From: Purshia tridentata
Taxonomy: Eukaryota; Streptophyta; Magnoliopsida; Rosales; Rosaceae
Assembly: GCA_003254885.1 (NCBI GenBank)
Contig: QANT01003536.1
Location: 1-64,000 of the forward strand
DNA length: 64,000 nucleotides
Direction: 5' to 3'
Notes under the pieces: model-generated
The model's input: the letters and a program-made list of their open reading frames with translations, nothing else
Database searches by the model: none
What the model was told of the DNA's origin: nothing
Program-made: the position numbers and the translations under genes
Shown: piece after piece, positions 11,640-22,669 of the stretch
Numbering within the stretch: the first letter of the stretch is position 1
Layout: each line of letters opens with the position of its first letter

Positions 11640-13586
11640 TGACACGCCCCGACCCTCGGGCACGTGCCTAACTGCTGAAAACTGACAACTGTTTCCTGTG
11701 GGCCCTTTTTCTCTGAAACTGTGAGCCATGAATATAAAATACTTTATGAAAGCACAACTGAAATTTTACAAAACAATTCACATAAAACCAAGTGTGAAAG
11801 CTTTTACATGAAAATAAAACTGTAAAATAAGTTTTCTAAAACTGCTGTTGGTCCCACTGCCTCGTCTTCTCTCCACTGCCTCCTCAGCTTGCTCACCTGC
11901 AAAACCAAACCCTGCACCCAACCACAGGTGCACCGGGTTTACACACAAACCCAGTAAGCTCACTAGAGCTCGTGTGAGTGAAATCTAACTGAAAACCTCA
12001 AATTAACTGAAATAAAATAATCAATCACAATCTATCTTAATGCCTCAGGCACAGTAAAACCACAATCACAAATCATGAACCTTAACCTGATCACCAAGCC
12101 TCTAAACCGATCAAATCCACTGAAATCCTTAATCCCTCAAAGATCCTCAATTTAACCTCTAACTGAAAGATCACCTCGAACAATCCACAAGATCCTTTCT
12201 TGGGATTCCAACTAGATCCTTCCGTAACTTAGAATCCTCAAACAACCTTTAGAATCCACTGAATCCTCAACTAAAACCACTGGTCCTCCGATCTCTTCTT
12301 TAATCCCTAAATCCTCGAGATCCCCAATCCTAGTTCCGTAACCTCTTAACTAGCAAACGGCAAACAATCAAACAAGCACAGCAATCAAACAAGTAACTGA
12401 ACTGGAAAATGAGTTGAACTTAGGTTCACTCACAGTGTTCCACACGAAAAGACTGAACTACCCTTCGTGCCCTTCGTGGCTCCTTTGCTCGGATTCTAAA
12501 ATCCGGCAGCATAACAGCATCGGGAATACAAATTCCCATGCCGAGCACACCTGCTAAGACCAGACAACCAAGCAACACAAACAAGTTTCACAACCAAGCC
12601 AGCAATTACAAAAACGGGCGAGAACCACCACACACGGTGGCTGCTCGGCCCCGACAAAACACAAGAACGGTCCAAGAACTCACCCACAAGCTCGGGTGAT
12701 TGTCCCGAGGCCAAAAATACTGAAAGAAGTCGCTGGAACCCCCACACGCGGCGGTACCCGCGGTGGTCAAAGAGTGGTCAACCTGCCAAAAGTCAAACTC
12801 TCTAACGTCAACAACGGACAACACAAACAGGTAGAGGAGGTTGAGAGGATCGATTCTCAAACCTGGGTCGATGGCCAAAAGTGGCCGGAAAAGGAAGAAA
12901 ACTGGCCGGAAAGCCGGCGGCACACCCACACTCGATCCGCAGTCCACGGCGGTCCCACGGGTCAATCGAACCCACCAACACGTTGGGCTCGACGAGAGGA
13001 GGAGTTCTGGGCGGTCGGTGAGCCTCGAAGTTGCTGGGATCACCGCGATCGCCGTCGCGACGCCACTGTGCACGAGTTGGGTTTTCTCTTTCCGGCCGTT
13101 TCTGGGCTGGACGGTGGCTACGGGAAGCAAGAGGGGAAGGAGACGACCACGCCAGGCCAAAGTCCGAGCCCAACCGCCGCCGGACGCGCCCCCACGCGCC
13201 GGTGGAAGCTGCGGCTGAAAGTGATGTCGCAAGAGAGACGTCGGGAGGGAGGAGAGAGAAAGTGTGAAAAAGTCTGGGTTTTTGGGCTTTTAAAATCACC
13301 TTTTTCAAAATTACCAATTTGTCCTTCTCTTCACACGTCCGTAACTTTCAAACCATAGCTCCGTTCGACGCGTGCTACGTGTCTATGAACTCGTGAGGAC
13401 GAGACCTTTGCAACGAACCCAAAGTCAACGCGAAAAGACCTCCCGAACAAAAAGTCAACTTTTGCCCCCTTTTAAAAGTCAAACTTTAAAATTTGGAAAA
13501 CGCCAAAACGCTTTACTTTCCAAATAAAATCCCGAAAATCTTTAAAAAGCTTTTCAAAACCACTTTGAAAGGTGCGGGGTGTTACA
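11640..13586 (-). repeat. Left LTR (3' LTR of the minus-strand element)
   Basis: On the plus strand it begins TGACACG and ends GTGTTACA, about 1.95 kb. It includes a GC-rich part at about 12600-13230 where long overlapping frames occur on both strands; these reflect composition rather than genes. It pairs over its whole length with 14760-16707. Confidence 0.85.
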
Positions 13587-13600
13587 AACTACCCCCCTTA
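13587..13600 (-). other. Polypurine tract of the LTR element
   Basis: Read on the minus strand this is TAAGGGGGGTAGTT, a purine-rich run directly before the 3' LTR, where plus-strand DNA synthesis starts in LTR elements. Confidence 0.7.
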
Positions 13601-13729
13601 AAAGAATTTCGTACTCGAAATTCCCAAGGGAAAGTAACAAGAGGAGTGACTTCTCACAGTCACCAGCAAACAAGCACAAGCAACGACAAGTAAGTACAAA
13701 CGCACAAGTCCAAACTGAAAACTCTTTCA

Positions 13730-13812
13730 ACCTTTTTGAAACCCAAAAACTCTTTCCAAACTTTTCTTTTNACCTTTTTGAAACCCAAAAACTCTTTCCA
13801 AACTTTTCTTTT
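13730..13812. repeat. 41-base duplication either side of a single N
   Basis: The 41 bases at 13730-13770 are repeated without visible difference at 13772-13812, separated only by the N at 13771. Exact identity on both sides of a one-base gap is what two overlapping contig ends that were joined without merging would look like. The interior of the LTR element is therefore probably shorter than shown by about 42 bases. Confidence 0.8.
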
Positions 13813-14744
13813 AAAACCGAAACCTTTTTCAACACTGAAACCCCCTTTCTTTTAAGACCAAAACCCTTTTTCAAAACTGAACCTTTTTTTCTAAAACCTT
13901 TCTGGAAAACAAAACTGAACACTGGCACAACAAGTAAACAAACACGTACGCCTTAATTGGAGAACTAGCGGCAACGAGCCTATCGCGTTCTTCTTGCAAC
14001 TGAACTCTGAAACCTTCGAGTACGACCCGCAAGGTGTTCACCACCTTTGAGTAGCCTGCCTTGCCATAACCTTTGACAACTGCTGAGTCTGCTTTTCCTA
14101 AACTTCCACCACGCTTTCGCTGCGCAACTCTGAACAACGTCGAAAGGCAACGACAACTAACGAGAAAACTAGTCAAAAGCGACCCAAAACTCGAGAAAAA
14201 GCACCAAAACACAACCCCGAACGTCCATAAGTCAACAGCCTAGGTCCCACCTAGCTACTTCTTCGGTAACTCCGCTACCTCGTAAGCTAAGTCACTAGAG
14301 TAAAACTGTTCAAGCCACTAAACTTCCTTTTCTAAACCTTAACCAAACTAATTCTGTTCTCACTGAATAACTTTACCAACTGTCAACCTTTTCTAAAACC
14401 AACTTTCAACTCTGCTGAACTTGCTGAGGAGCAGGAGAGACGATGGCAGTGCAAGGGACACATCTGAAAATTTTCTCAAACCCTTTCATGGCTCACATCA
14501 AAACATTTTTCTGAAAATACTTTGGAAATTCAAATCTTTTTTCAAACTGGTTTTACTGAAACTGTAGTTTTTCCAAACTGTTTTTCTTTCCAACTGACTT
14601 TCCTCTGTAACAGCACCTTCCCAGCTCCGGGCGGTGTGGGATCGCTCACTTCACCTCACTTGGTAGCTTGCCACTGCCCCGCAGCCGCCCACATCAGGGT
14701 CTTGGTCCCTGGGTCTTGCAATCCCCACACTTCCGGCCGGTCTA

Positions 14745-14756
14745 GCTTTGATACCA
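14745..14756 (-). other. Primer binding site of the LTR element (tRNA-Met type)
   Basis: On the minus strand the sequence is TGGTATCAAAGC, three bases inside the 5' LTR. Plant elements primed by initiator methionine tRNA usually carry TGGTATCAGAGC, so this is a one-base variant of that site. Confidence 0.75.
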
Positions 14757-14759
14757 TAT

Positions 14760-16707
14760 TGACACGGCCCAACCCTCGGGCACGTGCCTAACTGCTGAAA
14801 ACTGATAACTGTTCCCTGTGGGCCCTTTTTCTGAAACTGTGAGCCATGAATATAAAATAAGTTATTTAAATCACTGTAACTTTACAAAACAGTTCACATA
14901 AAACCAAGTGTAAAACCTTTTACATGAAAATAAAACTGTAAAATAAGTTTTCTAAAACTGCTGTTGGTCCCACTGCCTCGTCTTCTCTCCACTGCCTCCT
15001 CAGCTTGCTCACCTGCAAAACCAAACCATGCACCCCACCACAGGTGCACCGGGTTTACACACAAACCCGGTAAGCTCACTAGAGCTCGTGTGAGTGAAAT
15101 CTACTGAAAACCTCAAATTAACTGAAATAAAATAATCAATCACAATCCATCTTAATGCCTCAAGCACAGTCAAACCACAATCACAAATCATGAACCTTAA
15201 CCTGATCACCAAAGCCTTTAAACCGATCAAATCCACTGAAATCCTTAATCCCTCAAAGATCCTCAATTTAATATGTAACTGAAAGATCACCTCAAACAAT
15301 CCACAATATCCTTTCTTGGGATTCCAACTAGATCCTTCCGTAACCTAGAATCCTCAAACAACCTTTAGAATCCACTGAATCCTCAACTAAACCACTGGTA
15401 CTCCGATCTCTTCTTTAATCCCTAAATCCTCGAGATCCCCAATCCTAGTTTCCGTAACCTCTTAACTAGCAAACGGCAAACAGTCAAACAAGCACAGCAA
15501 TCAAACAAGTAATTGAACTGGAAAATGAGTTGAACTTAGGTTCACTCACAGTGACCGTGCGAAAAGGCTGAACTGCCCTTCGTGTCCTTCGTGGCTCCTT
15601 TGCTCAGATTCTAAAATCCGGTAGCATAACGGCATCGGGAATACAATTTCCCAAGCCGAGTGTACCTGCTAAGACCAGACAACCAAGAAACCAACCAGAA
15701 TTCACAAACAGCTTCTTTAACAACTGAAACGGGCGGGAACCACCACACACGGTGGCTGCCCGGCCCCGACAAAGCACAAGAACGGTCCAAGAAACTCACC
15801 CACAAGCTCGGGTGGTTGGCTCGAGGCCAAAAACCAAGAAAACAGTCGCTGGAACCGTCACACGCGGCGAAACCCACAGCGGTCAACGGGCGGTCAACTG
15901 CCAAAAACGAAAGTCGCGTTTAGCTAAAAAAAACTACATGGGCACGTAGAGGAGATCGAGGGGATCAAAACTCGAACCTGGGTCGACGGCCAAAAGTGGC
16001 CGAAAACTGACGAAAACTGGCCGAAAAGCCGGCAGCACACCCACACTCAATCCGCTGTCCACGGCGGTCCCACGGGTCAATCGAACCCACCAACACGCTG
16101 GGCTCGACGAGAGGAAGAGATTTGGGCGGTCACTGAGCCTCGTCGTCGCCGGAAACGGCGAGATCGCTGCCGATCACCCACGGTGCACGAGCTGGAACGC
16201 GAGTTTCTGGGCTGTTTCATGGCGAGCCGCCACCATGGGAAGGAAGAGGGAGGCGGCGCGAGCACGGCGAGCCAAAAACCAGGCCAGCCTGCCGCCAGAC
16301 GCGCCTCCACGCGCCGGCCAAAGGCGCGGCTGGGAGGTGTACTCGCGAGAGAAGGAGAGACGTCGGGAGAGAGGAGAGAGAAACTGAAGATTTTCAGGGT
16401 TTTTGGGCTTTTAAAATCACCTTTTTCAAAATTACCAATGTGTCCTTCTCTTCACACGTCCGTAACTTTCAAACCGTAGCTCTGTTTGACGCGTGCTACG
16501 TGTCTACGAACTCGTGAGGACGAGACCTTTCCAATGAACCCAAAGTCAACGCGAAAACCTTGCCCGAACAAAAAGTCAACTTTTGCCCCCTTTTAAAAGT
16601 CAAACTTTAAAATTTGGAAAACGCCAAAACGCTTTACTTTCCAAATAAAATCCCGAAAATCTTTAAAAAGATTTTCAAAACCACTTTGAAAGGTGCGGGG
16701 TGTTACA
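14760..16707 (-). repeat. Right LTR (5' LTR of the minus-strand element)
   Basis: It is about 1.95 kb and co-linear with the left LTR. The last 260 bases are the best-conserved part; the GC-rich part near 15950-16340 differs more and carries small gaps. It ends TGTTACA and is followed by the target duplication GATCT. Confidence 0.85.
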
Positions 16708-16738
16708 GATCTCACAGTTGAAATAGCTTATATATATT

Positions 16739-17218
16739 CATGGCAGAGCTTTAATAGTAGTCGGCATATGAAAAGCTTAACTAAGGGAGAGGTACATCTA
16801 AAATGAAACCGCGTTTGGGTTTTTTTTTTTTTGGTCAAAATGGATTATGAGTCAAGATAAAGATTAGAGAGAGAAAATGTTTGAGTCTTTTCTCAATAAG
16901 GGTAAATATGAAAATAAGCAAGTTTGATTTTTAGAACAATGAAATTAGAGCCTTAGATGTGCTCAAAATACAAGTGACAAACAAAGAGGAGGAAAGGTTT
17001 AAAGGAGAAAGCAATGGAAGGAGGGAGATAGCATTTTTTTTTTTTGAAAAATTGATCGGACTAAGACAAAGTAGATCGACTCCATTTTAAGCAAAATTGA
17101 TGGGAAATTAACTTTATGGGGCTGCTTGTCTCTTTTAATTATTAATAGGAATTTATTTGATACCAAAGAGATAAACATCACAAACTTGATCAATTTACTT
17201 ATCCCAAAAAAAAAAGAT
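16739..17218. other. Intergenic DNA, nothing recognised
   Basis: AT-rich sequence with poly-T runs near 16817 and 17034. I see no gene, RNA or clear element. Confidence 0.5.
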
Positions 17219-17991
17219 TTCTATCTTATTAGCATAAATCAATACGTGTTGGATGTATATCTTCATACTTTAATGCATTTCCATCAATTGTGGGGTCGAG
17301 GAGCACACACAGAGCTCTAATGTCACTTAAAAAGACAATATTAGCCATATCCATGTCAGAGACCATGGTTTTCAAGTTTCAATACAAGTGGTAAAAGACC
17401 AGACCACAGTTGAAGCTGAAAAAAGCCAAGAAGCGGTGTAGCAACCAAGCCCAGTTCCCGAGCTTCAGAATTGATTCCAATTTTCCACAATTAACCACAA
17501 TTGAGTGGCGCCTGAGGTCCGAAAATCCATCGGTGGACGCCGGTGCCTCCTTCCATTTCGCTTTAGTTCACACTCTGCTATATATTTCCTTGTTTCCTCT
17601 CTCTTGTCTGCTCATAAACAAAGCAAGAATCTCAAGCTTTGATAGTGCCTCATTAATGGTGCTTTCTCTGGCCACGCAAATCAGTTAAGTGATTGTGACT
17701 TCTAATTCAATTTCTTCCACAAAAGCCAGTCATGTGTATATTCTATCTTATTAGCATAAATCAATACGTGTTGGAAAATCCATCGGTGGACGCAGTGCCT
17801 CCTTCCATTTCGCTTTAGTTCACACTCTCCTATATATTTCCTTGTCTCCTCTCTCTTGTCTGCTCATAAACAAAGCAAGAATCTCAAGCTTTGATAGTGC
17901 CTCATTAATGGTGCTTTCTCTGGCCACGCAAATCAGTCAAGTGATTGTGACTTCTCATTCAATTTCTTCCACAAAAGCCAGTCATGTGTAT
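17219..17991. repeat. Patchwork tandem duplication upstream of the receptor gene
   Basis: A block of about 220 bases at 17521-17740 is repeated at 17774-17991 with only a few differences. The junction between the copies (17741-17775) is not new sequence: it is an exact 35-base copy of 17219-17253, ending TACGTGTTGGA. The order is thus donor piece, block, donor piece, block. Each copy of the block contains CTATATATTTCC and CATAAACAAAGCAAGAATCT. It lies 500-1000 bases upstream of the receptor start and may form part of its promoter or 5' region. Confidence 0.85.
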
Positions 17992-18492
17992 CCCCACCCC
18001 CCATTTTCTATTCCGTCCCAATTTTCCAACTCAAGTGGTTAAAAATAGATAGATGAAGAAGACCGCAAAGTCAAGAAAATGACAATCTCATTACTCCCCT
18101 TAGAATTTTTATTTTCTTATAACCAGGAAATGACCACTGTCTGTGTTAATAGTCAGTCAAAGAGACAAAGACTCAAATGCAGCACTGGGCTATCGAATTG
18201 GGAGTGAAGTTTTCATTATTTCTAAACTTAAAAAAGAAAAAAAAAAACTCAGTTGCTATCTTCTCCTTGTCTGACTTGCCTTTCTCTTTCACCCATTATC
18301 ACAAACACGTTGCAACCATCGTGTCCTAGTTTACACGTCCAACTGGTCCCATCATCAATGTAGATTGAAGCTTCATCCCATTTTTCGGGTTGCATTGGGA
18401 GAGACTTCAAAACCTTTAAAACCAGGTTAAAAAGCCACTACACCCATCAACACTTCTTCACTTTCCCTCAGTTCTCTGAAAGATTATCTAAA
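17992..18492. promoter_or_regulatory. Presumed promoter and 5' leader of the receptor-like protein gene
   Basis: This 500-base stretch lies directly upstream of the receptor start. It contains CAGTCAAAGAGACAAAGACTC near 18155 (a TTGAC-type W-box core, GTCAA, on the plus strand) and the phrase CACTTTCCCTCAG just before the ATG. No clear TATA box was found. Assignment as promoter rests on position only. Confidence 0.4.
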
Positions 18493-21400
18493 ATGAAAAC
18501 TTATTTGCTCCCTTACTTGCTCCTAGTCTTGATCATTCTCTGTGGTAATATCATCCCTGCAGTTCACACCCAATGTCTTGAAAACCAGCAATCATCATTG
18601 CTCCATTTGAAGCAAAGCCTAATATTCAATGCTTCTGTTTCCTCCAAGCTTATATCCTGGAATTCAAGTACCGACTGTTGTTCTTGGGTTGGTGTTACTT
18701 GTAATAATGGGCATGTTGTTGGTCTTGACATTAGCAACGAATCTATCGTCAGTGGAATTGACAATTCAAGCCATCTCTTTGCTCTTCAACATCTTCAAAG
18801 CCTCGATTTGTCCTCTAACGACTTCAAACGCTCTCAAATTCCATCTGCCATGGGAAAGCTTATAAATTTGAGGTATCTAAATTTAAGATATAGTAATTTT
18901 TTCGGGCCAATTCCTATTGAAATTTCATGCCTGAAAAGTTTGGTTATCCTTAATTTTGTTGGAAACAATTTAGAACTTGAGAACCAGAATTTCAGCATGC
19001 TTGTCCAGAACTTGACAAAGCTTGAAGAGTTACATCTTCATCATGTAAATCTGAAAGCAGAGGGGACTCACTGGTCTCAAGCCGTATCATCTTCACTGCC
19101 AAGCCTGAGGGTGCTGAGCTTGTCCAGTTGTGGTCTTTCAGGCCCCATCCATCAGTCCCTTGTTAAGCTTCAGTCACTATCTGAGCTTCAATTGTATGGT
19201 AACAATATCTCTGCCCCTTTTCCAGGATTCCTTGCCAATTTCTCAAACTTGACTTCTTTGAGTCTCTTCTCATGCGGGTTGTATGGATCAGTTCCCAAAG
19301 AGATATTCCAAATACCTACTCTACAATTTATTGACCTTTCTGGTAATGACCAACTTGAGGGTTCCTTACCAGAATTTCCGAAGAATGGATCTCTTCAAAA
19401 ATTGGTTCTGTCCTGGACAAACTTTTCAGGGTTATTGCCGAACTCTATTGGTGACCTCAATATGTTGTCTTATATAGATGTTTCATATTGTAATTTCACT
19501 GGACCAATCCCGAGGTCAATGGCAAACCTTACACAATTGTTTCATTTGGGCTTATCATCAAACAGGTTTACAGGGTTCATTCCGCTGTCTCTATTTTCTC
19601 TTCCATTGCTGGAAGTTCTATATCTTCCCAACAATCAAGTCTCTGGTCAACTCCCGGAATTTTCTAATGTATCTTCGTCCAAGTTGGAATATTTGGACTT
19701 ATCATCAAACAGGTTTAAAGGGTTCATTCCGCTGTCTCTATTTTCTCTTCCATTGCTGAGAGCACTATATCTTTCCAACAATCAATTCTCTGGTCAACTC
19801 CCGGAATTTTCTAATGTATCTTCGTCCAAGTTGGAATTTATTCATTTGAGTAGCAACAATTTGGAAGGCCCAATACCCATCTCAATCTCTAATTTTGAAA
19901 GCCTTTCCCTTCTTTCACTTTCTTCAAACAATTTCAATGTCTCACTTCCCCTTAATGGTCTTCGGCAGCACAAAAATCTTCGCATTCTTGATCTTTCATA
20001 CAATAACCTGTGGATTAATTATAATGGCATCAATTCTTCTTCAAATTTCTCATTTCCTGGGATTCAGGAATTGCAATTGGCTTCTGGAAACTTGAGAACA
20101 TTCCCTGATTTCTTGAGAAATCTATCCAAATTATATAATTTGGACCTTTCAGAAAACCAGATACATGGCAAAATTCCAAATTGGGTGTTGGGGCTAAGTT
20201 ACCTAAATCTTTCTTGTAACTCCTTTGTAAGTCTAGAAGATCCTTTACTTAATATTTCTACTTCTTCTCTATATACGCTTGACCTTCATTCTAACCAGCT
20301 TCAAGGACAAATCCCAATTTTCCCACGAGATGTCGAATATTTGGACTACTCAAGGAATAATTTCAACTCTAGTATACCCGCTGATATTGGAGATTTCCTC
20401 AAGTATCCTAAATTCATCTCTCTTTCGAGCAATAACCTGCATGGGATCATTCCAAGATCTATGTGCAATTTGCAAGCTCTTGAGGTACTTGATCTGTCTT
20501 ATAATTCGCTAAATGGCACGATTCCCCCGTGCTTGACTGTGATGCCCCACCTAGCAATACTTAAGTTAAGAAGAAACAACCTTACTGGAACTGTTTCTCT
20601 TGACTCTTACAATAATTCTATTTTACATACACTAGACCTCGGTGAAAATCAGTTAGTAGGTCCGTTTCCAAAATCTCTAGCCAACTGCACAAAGTTAGAG
20701 GTTTTAAATCTTGGAAACAATAAGATAACAGATACTTTTCCATGCTTGTTGAAAGATATATCCTCCCTGCGTGTCCTAGTTTTGCGGTCCAATAAATTTT
20801 ATGGGCACATTGGATGTCCCAAGACCAATGGCACCTGGCCAATGCTTCAAATCATAAACCTAGCCCACAACAACTTTAGTGGTGAAATACCTGGAAGAGA
20901 TTTGACTTCCTGGCGGGCAATGATGGATACTCAAGATGATGCCTCATTAGAGTTCTTTGATGACGTTCTCTCTGAAGACAGAACAATTTTGATTTCTTAT
21001 CAGGACACAATAATAGTTACCTACAAAGGTAGAGAGAGGGAGCTAGTAAAGATTCGAACCATCTTCACTTCAATTGACTTCTCGTGCAACAAATTCAATG
21101 GATCAATACCAAAGGAAATGGGAGAACTCGTAGCACTTTATGTTCTCAACTTGTCCAGTAATACTCTTATTGGTGAAATTCCATCCTCATTTGGTAACAT
21201 GCATCAACTGGAGTCTTTAGACCTCTCAAACAATAATTTGGGAGGGCAAATTCCCCAAGAGCTTGTAAAACTCAATTTCCTTTCATTCTTGAATCTCTCA
21301 TATAATCAATTGGTTGGCAGGATCCCAACCAGTACTCAGGTTTCAACATTTACCAAAGATTCCTTTGTAGGTAACAAAGGGTTATGGGGTCCTCCTTTGA

Positions 21401-21672
21401 CAGCAGTTAACATAGCAGGGTTGCCACCACGGTCAAATGGAAGCCATCAAGATTCTGGACATGCTGAGATTGATTGGGATCTTCTAAGTGTTGAAATTGG
21501 ATTTATATTTGGCTTTGGAATTGCCATTGCGTCACTTGTATTTTGCAAGAGATGGAGGATATGGTATTACAGAGCTATGTATAAAATGCTTCTCAAGATA
21601 TTCCCTCAGCTAGAACAAAGAATTGGCAATCACAGAAGGCATGTTCACATAAATCAAAGGTGGGCAAGTTAA
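18493..21672 (+). CDS. LRR receptor-like protein (Ve1/Cf type), pathogen sensor
   Basis: This intronless gene encodes 1059 residues with the standard receptor-like protein layout: signal peptide at about 1-26, an LRR N-cap with C28, the C62-C63 pair and C70, about thirty extracellular LRRs of the xxLxLxxNxLxGxIP type, a non-LRR island near residues 810-870 (YQDTIIVTYKGRE), final LRRs, an acidic spacer, one membrane helix at about 1001-1024 with GFIFG (GxxxG), and a short tail with no kinase. The tail contains YRAM and YKML, which fit YxxPhi endocytosis signals known in Ve1. The family acts at the plasma membrane with SOBIR1- and BAK1-type kinases to detect fungal or other apoplastic ligands; the ligand here is unknown. 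Oddities: LRRs at residues 353-401 are duplicated at 402-450, and the C-cap reads GNKGLWGPPLTA where relatives usually have GLCGPPL plus a second cysteine. Confidence 0.93.
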   Translation: MKTYLLPYLLLVLIILCGNIIPAVHTQCLENQQSSLLHLKQSLIFNASVSSKLISWNSSTDCCSWVGVTCNNGHVVGLDISNESIVSGIDNSSHLFALQHLQSLDLSSNDFKRSQIPSAMGKLINLRYLNLRYSNFFGPIPIEISCLKSLVILNFVGNNLELENQNFSMLVQNLTKLEELHLHHVNLKAEGTHWSQAVSSSLPSLRVLSLSSCGLSGPIHQSLVKLQSLSELQLYGNNISAPFPGFLANFSNLTSLSLFSCGLYGSVPKEIFQIPTLQFIDLSGNDQLEGSLPEFPKNGSLQKLVLSWTNFSGLLPNSIGDLNMLSYIDVSYCNFTGPIPRSMANLTQLFHLGLSSNRFTGFIPLSLFSLPLLEVLYLPNNQVSGQLPEFSNVSSSKLEYLDLSSNRFKGFIPLSLFSLPLLRALYLSNNQFSGQLPEFSNVSSSKLEFIHLSSNNLEGPIPISISNFESLSLLSLSSNNFNVSLPLNGLRQHKNLRILDLSYNNLWINYNGINSSSNFSFPGIQELQLASGNLRTFPDFLRNLSKLYNLDLSENQIHGKIPNWVLGLSYLNLSCNSFVSLEDPLLNISTSSLYTLDLHSNQLQGQIPIFPRDVEYLDYSRNNFNSSIPADIGDFLKYPKFISLSSNNLHGIIPRSMCNLQALEVLDLSYNSLNGTIPPCLTVMPHLAILKLRRNNLTGTVSLDSYNNSILHTLDLGENQLVGPFPKSLANCTKLEVLNLGNNKITDTFPCLLKDISSLRVLVLRSNKFYGHIGCPKTNGTWPMLQIINLAHNNFSGEIPGRDLTSWRAMMDTQDDASLEFFDDVLSEDRTILISYQDTIIVTYKGRERELVKIRTIFTSIDFSCNKFNGSIPKEMGELVALYVLNLSSNTLIGEIPSSFGNMHQLESLDLSNNNLGGQIPQELVKLNFLSFLNLSYNQLVGRIPTSTQVSTFTKDSFVGNKGLWGPPLTAVNIAGLPPRSNGSHQDSGHAEIDWDLLSVEIGFIFGFGIAIASLVFCKRWRIWYYRAMYKMLLKIFPQLEQRIGNHRRHVHINQRWAS

Positions 21673-22669
21673 ATGATTATGAAGAGAAATTCTTATGCTG
21701 CTGTTTTGGCCAAGCTTGTTTTGGCTTTCATTTTAGTTCTTTGCTTTTGTGGTTTATGTATTTTTTTTGTATTGTTCTGTTTGTTTGTAATCTCCCTGTA
21801 AAAGGGACTATGGTATTTGCTTTTCTTCAAGTGAAATAAGATACATAAGTCTTTTACTTCTTGCAGCATTCCCTGTCATTGTACGTAGTATGTTTTACTT
21901 ATGAGTGTTTTGTGTCTGATAGTTACTTTGAAAAACTCATAGCCTTCAGTATTTATATGTCATTGTTTTGGTTTGGACTTGAGTGTGCACTGCTAGGCAT
22001 TTTAATTGCTAGAGCTATATTTGCTTAGTCTTTTCTGTTTATTTAGACTTTGGCCCTTGCATAAAATGCAAAACAAAAAAGTTAACAAGCCAGGTTTGAG
22101 AGTCTCCACTGTTAGATTTCCCATCTTGACAATCACAATTCCGAAAAGAAAAAAATGAAAATTAAGTGATTATGAGTATACATTAATAATAATGATGACA
22201 AATATATGTTGATTATGATGACCACAGATACCACAAGTGAAGTTTGTAGCATACTAGGTAATATATTTATGATATTTAACATTCATGAAATAATTTTACG
22301 GACACAATTAATATAGCTTGCGCATACATATGTAATCTCCATTAAAGTACAGTGTACAAGCCCATGATTGATGTGCATGTTCCATCTTCTTGTAATCTTA
22401 TTCTCCATTAATAGTGCATGGCAAAAGGATATGGAAGGCTTTGATACATGAAGGCATTCTTTTCTCTATGTTCTTCTTACACTAGTCTGATATTGCTGCC
22501 TAGAAATTAGATAACCAAGTAGGCACATGTCCAATACGTACAAGAACTCGAAACCCAAGTATGCTTGCTTTTCAAAATCAAATGTTGAAGTTTAATCAAA
22601 TTTAGTGATTTTATATTTTACGATTGGAAGCTTTATACAAAGAGTGATTATATTTCCACATGTAAATAT
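21673..22669. other. 3' flank of the receptor gene and intergenic DNA
   Basis: The first 170 bases are T-rich and contain GTGAAATAAGATAC near 21832, a plausible 3' UTR and poly(A) region for the receptor gene. Beyond that the DNA is AT-rich with no recognisable gene. Confidence 0.5.

Larger units (their letters stand above)
11640..16707 (-). mobile_element. Non-autonomous LTR retrotransposon, structurally complete, no gag-pol
   Basis: This fossil virus-like element lies on the minus strand. Its LTRs are at 11640-13586 and 14760-16707, both reading TGTAACACC..GTGTCA on the minus strand. GATCT at 11635-11639 is repeated at 16708-16712 as a 5-base target duplication. The 1.17 kb interior has a tRNA-Met-type primer site next to the right LTR and a polypurine tract next to the left LTR, but no gag or pol. 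By structure it is LARD-like; lacking genes, it would have depended on an autonomous relative, probably Ty3/gypsy (inference). By eye the LTRs differ at very roughly one site in twelve plus small gaps, suggesting an insertion a few million years old. Confidence 0.85.
11236..16738. mobile_element. Foldback MITE-like element, copy 5, split by an LTR element
   Basis: The left and central parts lie at 11236-11639: CATTTGTGGGATCTCTCTTGG, TACAAAAAATTAGCCAAATC and the inverse TTAGCTAATTTTTTACAAG near 11514. The right end continues after the insertion at 16713-16738. The two sides meet at GTGAGATCT, with CACAG following, which restores the GTGGGATCCCACA-like tip seen in copy 1. The interruption is the LTR retrotransposon at 11640-16707, which is therefore younger than this copy. 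Confidence 0.75.

Noticed and set aside
12606-13358. Long overlapping open frames of 125-220 codons on both strands
   Set aside because: They lie inside the GC-rich part of the LTR, overlap each other on both strands, and are rich in R, P, S and G. The second LTR does not keep the same frames. Composition explains them.
14745-14756. A tRNA gene fragment at the methionine-type sequence
   Set aside because: Only the 12 bases matching a tRNA 3' end are present, next to an LTR, so it is a primer binding site.
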